Source: Hohaiivirga sp031546825 (GTDB taxonomy: Bacteria; Pseudomonadota; Alphaproteobacteria; Rhizobiales; Beijerinckiaceae). From it: a DNA stretch of 64,000 nt. The stretch lies in the NCBI GenBank assembly GCA_031546825.1, contig JAVBJU010000019.1, positions 62,001 through 126,000 of the forward strand. The letters run 5' to 3'. The notes below the pieces were generated by a model. The model saw only the letters and a list, made by a program, of their open reading frames with translations. It was not told where the DNA came from and did not search any database. The translations under genes and the position numbers were made by a program. Below are positions 58,234 to 64,000 of the stretch, one piece after another (the first letter of the stretch is position 1; the number at the start of each line of letters is the position of its first letter).

Positions 58234-58695
58234 TCAATCGGAATGCAGGGATGGGCTCACATCAGTCACTGAAAAGGGCCGTTGGTATGATTTGATCAAT
58301 TTCCCGGTGCCCAGCCAGCCCCAGTAAATCCGATGTGCGGCAATCTTGCCGTCAACAATATCCATGACTTCCAAAATGTCTATCTGCTCACCATCGGGGA
58401 TCACCCGGGGGTATTCCCAGATGAGGGTGTTGTCGTTACAAAAAAACTTGTCGGTACGGTGCCATTTCACCCATTCATCAGGGCGCCGTTGCGTGCCTTT
58501 TTCGAGGAATTCGCGGATGTCTGTTTTGCCTTGCAGCACGCCGCGTTCGCGCCCCATGATGGCGGGCACCAGCGGGCTTTCCAGCGTGGCATCATCGGCG
58601 TACAGCGACAGCAGTTTGTCGACCTTGCGAGTTTGGGCATAGTCATGCCACGATTCAAAAATAGCGGTGAAAACGGCAAGGGAACTCGGTTTCAT
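58234..58695 (-). CDS. SnoaL/NTF2-like protein
   Basis: A 153-residue protein with the NTF2-like fold: an N-terminal helical part (VFTAIFESWHDYAQTRKVDKLLSLYADDATLESPLVP) and the strand-rich half (NTLIWEYPRVIPDGEQIDILEVMDIVDGKIAAHRIYWGW). This is the pattern of SnoaL-like small-molecule isomerases and binding proteins; active-site Asp and His candidates are present but the ligand is unknown. It ends next to the gap downstream of the long GNAT gene and stands alone. Confidence 0.82.
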   Translation of the reverse strand: MKPSSLAVFTAIFESWHDYAQTRKVDKLLSLYADDATLESPLVPAIMGRERGVLQGKTDIREFLEKGTQRRPDEWVKWHRTDKFFCNDNTLIWEYPRVIPDGEQIDILEVMDIVDGKIAAHRIYWGWLGTGKLIKSYQRPFSVTDVSPSLHSD

Positions 58696-59326
58696 GGGAA
58701 GTGCCTAACTTTTAAACGGCACGTACCGCGTACCTCGGATCATACGCACCCGTCGCCAGGCACAATCAATGTGCTCTTTTATTATGCAAGATAGCCGCGA
58801 ACCATTTCGGCTTCGCCTTTGAGGCGTGGCTGAGCCCGGATAATTTCGATGCTGAAGGCCGCCAAAAGGCACGGCTTGGGGACTTCAGGCTCAACAAATT
58901 GAACTCCCGCCGCTGCACGCGCGCGGTTTTGTTCCTTGTTTGTTCATGAAGGGCGGTTATAATCTCGCCGTCTGTATAACCAAAGCAGCCGCGCCGTGCC
59001 AACCGGCGCGCCGGGAAGATGGGCTTACCCGGCTGTGGCGACAGCCTCGTTCTCCAGATGGAGGTGACGATGTGGTTCTTACCGCTGAGCGTCACATTAG
59101 AATTGAAAAGGACCCGGACGAGTTGGAAGCTCAGCATCAGGGTCCGATTTAATATCTAAAAAACGGGGGGCGGGCCAAAAGCCCGGCTGCCACTCCACCA
59201 ATCTAACATTTTCTCGCAAAAATACAAGGTTCATGAGGTCCCGCTTCGCACCGATATGCGCTATAGAAACGGAAGCGGTCCAGAATCAGGCCTTGCCTGC
59301 GGAACAGTTTTTGAAACGGAACAAAC
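58696..59326. other. Intergenic region between SnoaL gene and ruvB with a GNAT remnant
   Basis: 631 bases. 58785-58949 holds the deleted 3' end of a GNAT paralogue (listed separately). The rest shows no coding sequence. A GC hairpin with a poly-A side at 59158-59185 would terminate a minus-strand transcript that has no visible gene. The ruvB promoter must lie near 59200-59326. ruvC and ruvA, the usual upstream neighbours of ruvB, are absent here. Confidence 0.55.
58785..58949 (+). pseudogene. Remnant of a GNAT gene paralogous to 57323-57988, with an internal deletion
   Basis: The frame reads CKIAANHFGFAFEAWLSPDN and continues FDAEGRQKARLGDFRLNKLN up to a TGA at 58947-58949. KIAANHFGFAF matches KIAARRFGFSF of the intact gene, and FEAWLSPDNFDAEGRQKARLGDF matches FEAWLAPTNFDAEGHQKKRLEDF near its end; about 45 residues between them are missing. 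There is no start codon or N-terminal half, so it is a duplication that was broken. Confidence 0.8.
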
Positions 59327-60373
59327 GTGGTCGATGAACATAACCGCCTTTTGACGCCAGAGCGCCGCGAGGATGACACCGACACCACCATCCGTCCGTT
59401 GGTGTTGCAGGAGTTCATTGGCCAGAAGGCCGCACGCGCCAACCTGCAAATCTTCATTGATGCCGCCAAGACACGGGGAGAAGCCCTCGACCACGTGCTG
59501 TTTGTCGGCCCGCCCGGCCTCGGTAAGACAACGCTGGCTCAGATCGTTGCCCGCGAACTTGGCGTTAATTTCCGGTCAACCTCGGGGCCGGTGATCGCCA
59601 AGGCGGGCGACCTTGCCGCCCAGCTCACCAATCTCGAAGAACGCGATGTGCTCTTCATCGACGAAATCCATCGCCTCAACCCGGCGGTTGAAGAAATTCT
59701 CTACCCGGCGATGGAAGATTACCAGCTTGATCTCATCATCGGCGAGGGCCCTGCGGCACGCTCGGTCAAGATTGACCTGCCGAAATTCACCCTGGTTGGC
59801 GCCACCACCCGCGCCGGTCTTTTGACCACACCGTTGCGTGACCGCTTCGGCATTCCAGTCCGGCTGGAATTTTACACCATTGAAGAACTGCTGCTCATCG
59901 TGAAGCGCGGCGCACGGGTGCTTGGCGTCAATATGAGCGAAGACGGCGCGGAAGAGATCGCCCGCCGTTCGCGCGGCACGCCGCGCATCGCCGGGCGGCT
60001 GCTGCGCCGGGTGCGGGACTTCTCCATTGTCGAAGGCGCACGCGAAGTGACACGCTCGCTGGCCGACGGCGCGCTGCGGCTTCTTGATGTCGACCCGATT
60101 GGGCTCGACCTGATGGATCGCAAATATCTCAATGTCATTGCCCTGTCGTTCGGCGGCGGCCCGGTGGGTATCGAAACCATTGCCGCCGCGCTCTCCGAGC
60201 CGCGCGATGCCATCGAGGAAATCATAGAGCCCTATCTGATCCAACTTGGTTTTGTGCAGCGCACACCGCGCGGGCGCGTGCTCACGCCCCATGCCTACCG
60301 CCATCTTGGCATGAAGGAGCCGAGCGCGGACACACCCCAATTTGGCCTGTTCCCCGGAGGCGATCATGAGTGA
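59327..60373 (+). CDS. ruvB: Holliday junction branch migration helicase RuvB
   Basis: A 348-residue AAA+ protein. LLTPERREDDTDTTIRPLVLQEFIGQKAARANL, Walker A GPPGLGKTT (from residue 61), Walker B LFIDEIHRLNP, TTRAGLLTTPLRDRFGI and the winged-helix C-terminus (FVQRTPRGRVLTPHAYRHLG) are all intact. The start is GTG at 59327. It normally follows ruvC and ruvA; neither is here, so this gene has been separated from them. Its TGA is overlapped by ybgC. Confidence 0.97.
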   Translation: MVDEHNRLLTPERREDDTDTTIRPLVLQEFIGQKAARANLQIFIDAAKTRGEALDHVLFVGPPGLGKTTLAQIVARELGVNFRSTSGPVIAKAGDLAAQLTNLEERDVLFIDEIHRLNPAVEEILYPAMEDYQLDLIIGEGPAARSVKIDLPKFTLVGATTRAGLLTTPLRDRFGIPVRLEFYTIEELLLIVKRGARVLGVNMSEDGAEEIARRSRGTPRIAGRLLRRVRDFSIVEGAREVTRSLADGALRLLDVDPIGLDLMDRKYLNVIALSFGGGPVGIETIAAALSEPRDAIEEIIEPYLIQLGFVQRTPRGRVLTPHAYRHLGMKEPSADTPQFGLFPGGDHE

Positions 60374-60809
60374 AACAACTGGCCTTTCGGGCTTTTTCCG
60401 CAATGATGTGCATGTGCTGCCCGTGCGGGTCTATTACGAAGACACCGACTTTTCCGGCGTCGTCTACCACGCCAATTACCTGCGCTTTCTGGAACGCGGC
60501 CGCACCGACAGCTTGCGGCTTGCGGGCGTCGCTCAATCCGATCTCCACGCCGATGGCGAAGGGCTGATTTTCGCGGTGCGGCGCATGACAATTGATTATT
60601 TCCGCCCCGCACTAATGGACGATGTGCTGCATATCGAAAGCCACACCCGTGAAGTGCGCGGTGCCTCCCTGATCATCGACCAGAAAATTCTGCGCGGTGA
60701 AGAGGTGATCGTCACCGCCGAAGTGCGGGTTGCGGCAATTGCAGGCGGCAAGCCTGCACGCATCCCGGACCATCTGCGCGATGTACTCCTGGGGAAAAGG
60801 CTGCGCTAA
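60366..60809 (+). CDS. ybgC: Acyl-CoA thioesterase YbgC (hotdog)
   Basis: A 147-residue hotdog protein. VYYEDTDFSGVVYHANYLRFLERGRTD is the 4-hydroxybenzoyl-CoA thioesterase / YbgC signature with the catalytic Asp in YYEDTD. It overlaps ruvB by 8 bases (ATGAGTGA), so translation is coupled. The usual downstream tolQ gene is absent; a small membrane protein and a sigma-54 activator follow instead, so only the left half of the ruv-ybgC-tol block remains. Confidence 0.9.
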   Translation: MSETTGLSGFFRNDVHVLPVRVYYEDTDFSGVVYHANYLRFLERGRTDSLRLAGVAQSDLHADGEGLIFAVRRMTIDYFRPALMDDVLHIESHTREVRGASLIIDQKILRGEEVIVTAEVRVAAIAGGKPARIPDHLRDVLLGKRLR

Positions 60810-60830
60810 AAGAGGGGACAAGGAGAAATC

Positions 60831-61286
60831 ATGACAAATCAGTCCGGACCACTCACCGGTCAGCGCCAGAACGCGGTCAGGGTACACCGGCTGCTGGCGT
60901 GGTTTTTTGTACTCTGTGCCTTGACCGCTTTCGCCACACGGATCGCAGACTTCGCCACCGCTGATTTCAAAGCGGTGCTCTGCCTCGCCCTGGCCATCGG
61001 CAATCACGTGGTGGCCACAGGCGCCCGCCGAGAAGACCCCTGGATGCAGCAAGCCTCCCTCTGCCTTGCCGGACTAATGCTGGTTACGGGCGGCGTATTC
61101 TTCTTCACACCCCCCGATATCGGAGCACTGGCGACAAGTGGCAATGCCGCCGCCGCTTTCGCTGGCAGCTTCGCCGTTGTTCTCGCGATTATTCAGATAA
61201 TTGCCGCCGTTTACCTCTTCCTGAACAGCAATTGGCAGCGCCAAATCCCACCGCAAGAGGGGCCGGGGGCCGGGCGATGGCCATGA
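60831..61286 (+). CDS. Four-helix membrane protein, function unknown
   Basis: A 151-residue protein with four membrane segments (HRLLAWFFVLCALTAFATRIA, AVLCLALAIGNHVVATGA, ASLCLAGLMLVTGGVFFFT, AGSFAVVLAIIQIIAAVYLFL). I do not recognise the family. AGGGGACAAGGAG precedes the ATG at 60831. It lies 21 bases after ybgC and its stop overlaps the likely start of the sigma-54 activator, so the three genes may be transcribed together. Confidence 0.7.
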   Translation: MTNQSGPLTGQRQNAVRVHRLLAWFFVLCALTAFATRIADFATADFKAVLCLALAIGNHVVATGARREDPWMQQASLCLAGLMLVTGGVFFFTPPDIGALATSGNAAAAFAGSFAVVLAIIQIIAAVYLFLNSNWQRQIPPQEGPGAGRWP

Positions 61287-62767
61287 GTGATCACCCTGCA
61301 TACGCCAAACCAAAAGACGTGCGTGTGAAGCAACCGGCCACATTGAGCCATGGAGCGGGACTTGAATCGTCTTCGTCAGTTGCAGTCGACGCGATCGACT
61401 TCAAGGAAATTGCCGATCACGTCTATGACGGCATCTATATTACCGACGGTGCGGGCCAGACGCTTTATGTCAACAAAGCCTTCACCCGGATGACCAGCGT
61501 ATCGCTCGCTGAAATCCAGGGTCGGCGCGTTCATGACATCGTTGCCGAAGGTTTGTTCGAGAATGCGGTGGCCCCGGAGGTCATCCGGCTGAAACGGCAA
61601 GTCAACTCCATGAGCGGCGTACCGCGCGCGCACATGAAAATGCTGGTTACGGGAACGCCGATTTTTGATGAAGCGGGCGATATCAAATACGTCGTCGTGA
61701 TCGGTCGCGAGTTGTCCCGCTTGAACGAAGTGCGGGCTGAGCTTGAAGCCTCGCGCGAAAAAATGGAGGCCATTGAGGAAGATGCCGAGAAAAAACTACG
61801 TGAAATCAAACATCTGCGCGCGCAGCAGCGCATGTCTGGCCTGATTGGCGATAGCCATGTTTGCGACATGCTGCGCGAGCAGATTGAGCAAATTGCCAAT
61901 CTTGATGTGACCGTTCTGCTGGTTGGCGAAAGTGGCTCGGGCAAGGAAGTGGTGGCCAACGAAATTCACCAACACGCTGCGCGGCGCGGTGGGCCATTCA
62001 TCAAGGTCAATTGCTCGGCGATCCCGGCCAATCTGCTTGAAGCGGAACTATTTGGCTATGAAAAAGGCGCGTTCACCGGTGCCGCGCCCACGGGGCGCAT
62101 TGGCCTGTTTGAGCTGGCGGATCACGGCATGATCCTGCTCGATGAGATCGGTGAAATGCCGCTTGAGTTGCAGTCAAAACTGTTGCGCGTCATTCAGCAC
62201 AAGGAAGTGACCCGGATCGGCGGGCGTAAGCCCACACCCCTCGATGTGCGGATCATCGCGGCAACCAATGTCGATCTGAAAGAACAGGTCGCCCGCAAAT
62301 TATTCAGGGAAGATCTGTTTTACCGGATCAACGTGTTCCCGATTGAAATCCCGCCCCTTCGGGAGCGTAAGCTGGATATCATCGCACTGTCTAAGCACTT
62401 TTCAGACATCTATAACGATAAATATAACAAGAATGTCACCTTCGTCGGTGCGGCCTTTGACGCCCTCTGCGCCTATCCCTGGCCCGGCAATGTCCGGGAA
62501 TTGCAAAATATTATCGAACGCCTGATCATCATCTCGATGCCGTCCGATGCCATCTCGGAAAAGCAGTTGCGCCCCCTTTTGGGGCTGGCGAAAGACGAAT
62601 TTCCTCTGCGCAGCAATGCCAGCCTCAAGGAAATCGTCGGGGATTTTGAACAGAAGGTCATCGAAAGAGCCATTGAGACCTACGGCACCCTCCGCAAAGC
62701 GGCCAAAGCCCTGGATGTCGACCAATCCACACTGGTCAAGAAGCGCAAAGCCTGGGCAAAATCATGA
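61277..62767 (+). CDS. Sigma-54-dependent activator, PAS-AAA+-HTH
   Basis: A 496-residue enhancer-binding protein. The N-terminal PAS domain (residues about 35-140; DGIYITDGAGQTLYVNKAFTRMT) is joined by a coiled linker to the AAA+ domain: Walker A GESGSGKE (about 216), the sigma-54 contact loop GAFTGA (about 264-269), LLDEIGEMP and the arginine-finger region FREDLFYRINVFPIEIPPLRER. A short HTH with TLRKAAKALDVDQSTLVKKRKAW is at the end. It resembles TyrR/BkdR-like activators that sense small ligands through the PAS domain. ATG 61283 is an alternative start overlapping the previous stop. The UAS sites and a sigma-54 promoter follow. Confidence 0.93.
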   Translation: MAMSDHPAYAKPKDVRVKQPATLSHGAGLESSSSVAVDAIDFKEIADHVYDGIYITDGAGQTLYVNKAFTRMTSVSLAEIQGRRVHDIVAEGLFENAVAPEVIRLKRQVNSMSGVPRAHMKMLVTGTPIFDEAGDIKYVVVIGRELSRLNEVRAELEASREKMEAIEEDAEKKLREIKHLRAQQRMSGLIGDSHVCDMLREQIEQIANLDVTVLLVGESGSGKEVVANEIHQHAARRGGPFIKVNCSAIPANLLEAELFGYEKGAFTGAAPTGRIGLFELADHGMILLDEIGEMPLELQSKLLRVIQHKEVTRIGGRKPTPLDVRIIAATNVDLKEQVARKLFREDLFYRINVFPIEIPPLRERKLDIIALSKHFSDIYNDKYNKNVTFVGAAFDALCAYPWPGNVRELQNIIERLIIISMPSDAISEKQLRPLLGLAKDEFPLRSNASLKEIVGDFEQKVIERAIETYGTLRKAAKALDVDQSTLVKKRKAWAKS

Positions 62768-62784
62768 TGAAATATTTCATCATG
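62763..62784. promoter_or_regulatory. UAS site 1: perfect 22-bp palindrome over the activator stop codon
   Basis: A perfect inverted repeat with CATGATGAAAT as its left arm (62763-62773) and its reverse complement as the right arm. It contains GATGAA-N4-TTCATC. It includes the TGA stop of the activator gene (62765-62767), which would allow the bound protein to influence transcript read-through. Confidence 0.85.
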
Positions 62785-62787
62785 CAC

Positions 62788-62803
62788 GAGGAATAATTTC
62801 ATC
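62788..62803. promoter_or_regulatory. UAS site 2
   Basis: GAGGAA (62788-62793) - TAAT - TTCATC (62798-62803), one mismatch from the GATGAA-N4-TTCATC pattern of the other two sites. Confidence 0.7.
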
Positions 62804-62855
62804 GCTCTCAATCGTGTGGTTTCATTCAGGAATTTCGCAGCGCTCTGCACTGTGC

Positions 62856-62871
62856 GATGAAATAATTCATC
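62856..62871. promoter_or_regulatory. UAS site 3
   Basis: GATGAA (62856-62861) - ATAA is the spacer on one strand reading - TTCATC (62866-62871), the same 4-base-spaced arms as site 1. It lies 77 bases before the -24 element. Confidence 0.8.
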
Positions 62872-62947
62872 ACTACACCCTTCAACGCTCCGTCTGCACA
62901 ATGCGAACCCGGAAAAAAACCGCTTGAATAGGCCATTTTCCGACAAC

Positions 62948-62962
62948 TGGCACGGTTCTTGC
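62948..62962 (+). promoter_or_regulatory. Sigma-54 (-24/-12) promoter of the BKACE gene
   Basis: TGGCACGGTTCTTGC at 62948-62962 matches the sigma-54 consensus TGGCACG-N4-TTGC at every conserved position. Start is expected near 62974, about 20 bases before the ATG at 62994. The three UAS sites are 77-185 bases upstream, the normal distance for enhancer-binding proteins. Confidence 0.92.
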
Positions 62963-62993
62963 GATACACCTCCAGTCAAACTGGAGAAAAACC

Positions 62994-63926
62994 ATGTCCA
63001 AGAAAATCTGGATCACGACCGCGATCACTGGGGGCGTTCACACTCCAGCGATGTCGCCTTACCTTCCCATCACACCCCGTCAGATTATCGATGAAGCTGT
63101 CGCCTCCGCTGAAGCGGGCTCCGCAGTGGTTCATATCCATGCGCGCGATCCGAAGACCGGTGAGCCCAGCGGTGATCTCGGATTGATGGAAGAAATCGTT
63201 TCCGGCATCAAACAGCGCAGCGATGTCATCATCTGCATCACCACGGGTGGTGCGCTCGGCATGACGCTGGAAACGCGCTTGTCGCCAGTGCCAAAATTCA
63301 AACCGGAACTGGCTTCGCTCAATGCGGGCTCCATCAATTTCTGCCTCGTGCCTGCGGCAGACGCCGTCAAGCGTAGCGGTGGCGCAACGTTTGACTGGGA
63401 GCTTCCCTATCTCGAAAAGACCTGGGATCTCGTCTTCGCCAATAATTTCAATGCCCTGGAGCATTTCAACACGACGATGGCGAATGTGGGCACTCGCCCC
63501 GAATTCGAGATTTACGATGTTGGCATGATCAACAACATCGCCTTCCTAATCAAAAAGGGCATCATCAAGAGCCCGCCTTACATCCAGTTCGTTCTGGGTA
63601 TTCTGGGCGGCTTGCCCGCGTCGGTTGAAAACCTCGTGACCCTTCACCGTCAGGCCAAAGATCTCATCGGCGATTTCCATTGGTCGGTTTGCGCCGCCGG
63701 ACGCCATGAGTTCCCCATCTGCGCGACCGCGCTCGCCATGGGTGCCAACGTGCGGGTTGGCCTCGAGGACAACCTGTTCCTGTCACCCGGCGTTCTCGCC
63801 AAATCCAACGCCGAACTGGTTGTGCGCATGCGCGAAATCATCGAGCGCCTGGGTCTCGAGACCTACACGGCCGCTGAAGTCCGCAAAATCATGGCTCTGA
63901 AGGGCGCCAATGAGGTCGCCTTCTGA
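62994..63926 (+). CDS. Beta-keto acid cleavage enzyme (BKACE / Kce family)
   Basis: A 310-residue zinc enzyme with a TIM barrel. KIWITTAITGGVHTPAMSPYLPITPRQIIDEAV, the zinc His pair in VVHIHARDP, GLMEEIVSGIKQRSDVIICITTGG, FGLEDNLFLSPGVLAKSNAELV and DWSVCAAGR are the family's conserved parts. BKACE proteins condense a beta-keto acid with acetyl-CoA, giving acetoacetate and a new CoA ester; substrates vary (3-keto-5-aminohexanoate, dehydrocarnitine and others). Its sigma-54 promoter and tandem UAS show it is the target of the activator next to it. Another gene starts 47 bases later. Confidence 0.92.
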   Translation: MSKKIWITTAITGGVHTPAMSPYLPITPRQIIDEAVASAEAGSAVVHIHARDPKTGEPSGDLGLMEEIVSGIKQRSDVIICITTGGALGMTLETRLSPVPKFKPELASLNAGSINFCLVPAADAVKRSGGATFDWELPYLEKTWDLVFANNFNALEHFNTTMANVGTRPEFEIYDVGMINNIAFLIKKGIIKSPPYIQFVLGILGGLPASVENLVTLHRQAKDLIGDFHWSVCAAGRHEFPICATALAMGANVRVGLEDNLFLSPGVLAKSNAELVVRMREIIERLGLETYTAAEVRKIMALKGANEVAF

Positions 63927-63973
63927 CGTAGACACCGCAAACTTGAGCAACCAATTACCTGGAGGGGATGACA

Positions 63974-64000
63974 ATGCGAACCGCAATACTCGGCATAGGA
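63974..64000 (+). CDS. Start of a probable NAD(P)-dependent dehydrogenase (truncated by window end)
   Basis: ATG at 63974 after TGGAGGGGATGACA, a strong ribosome-binding site. The nine residues visible are MRTAILGIG, the start of a Rossmann GxGxxG motif. A dehydrogenase next to BKACE would fit a 3-hydroxy to 3-keto step such as in carnitine-type degradation, but that is inference from nine residues. Confidence 0.55.

Noticed and set aside
58060..58272. Possible 70-residue plus-strand ORF beyond the nested inverted repeats
   Set aside because: No family, Arg/Cys-rich composition and overlap with the end of the SnoaL gene on the other strand; not supported.
59158..59185. Terminator-like GC hairpin with an A-tract (minus-strand terminator) between the SnoaL gene and ruvB
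   Set aside because: The stem is only 5 bp and no minus-strand gene lies upstream of it. It could be the end of an unknown RNA but I see no other sign.

Overview
The window (about 60% GC by eye) comes from an alphaproteobacterium, most likely of the order Hyphomicrobiales (Rhizobiales). The main evidence is the cell-cycle block sciP / ctrA / chpT / eipA, the chromosomal order rpmA-GNAT-obgE-proB-proA-nadD-rsfS-rlmH-envC-ctpA, and the order ribF-ileS-lspA-M16-M16, all familiar from Brucella-like genomes. I cannot name the genus. No rRNA, tRNA, CRISPR array, insertion sequence or prophage was recognised.

Layout. 1-9840: end of rpmA, a GNAT gene, a convergent caspase-like C13 peptidase, then a tightly packed housekeeping run from obgE to the tail protease ctpA, closed by a strong terminator. 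9925-19410: an accessory catabolic locus made of an NCS2-type permease, an ankyrin-TPR protein, FdrA (AllF-like), a DUF1116 protein (AllG-like), a PucR-family regulator and a Tat-exported amidohydrolase. The same palindrome, TTATCC-N5-GGATAA, lies before the permease and before the amidohydrolase, which suggests one regulon. 19486-24415: a minus-strand branched-chain 2-oxoacid dehydrogenase operon (E1a, E1b, E2, E3).

24774-38671: a small unknown gene, a PmtA-like methyltransferase, mnmA, sciP, a flippase-like membrane protein, fliJ, ctrA, a DUF2459 gene, chpT, cysQ, eipA, a membrane coiled-coil protein, a DUF4261 gene, tadA, rluB with a long Arg/Gly-rich repeat tail, and rsmD. 38906-47772: a large membrane protein with degenerate GGDEF and EAL domains, mutL, pgi and a pair of M16 peptidases (one with and one without the zinc motif). 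48122-54181: a secreted proline-rich protein, lspA, ileS, ribF and a MaoC-like protein.

54182-59326 is looser: an AT-rich gap, an SDR gene, one of two copies of a ~100 bp palindromic repeat, three GNAT genes, eda, a SnoaL-like gene and the deleted remnant of a GNAT paralogue. From 59327: ruvB and ybgC without ruvCA before or tolQ after, a small membrane protein, and then a clear sigma-54 module: a PAS-AAA+-HTH activator, three GATGAA-N4-TTCATC sites, a -24/-12 promoter (TGGCACG-N4-TTGC), a beta-keto acid cleavage enzyme (BKACE) and the first codons of a probable NAD-dependent dehydrogenase.

The two parts most likely to hold undescribed biology are the permease / Ank-TPR / FdrA / DUF1116 / PucR / Tat-amidohydrolase locus, which resembles half of the oxamate transcarbamylase system but lacks the DUF2877 subunit and a carbamate kinase, and the sigma-54-driven BKACE module at the right end.
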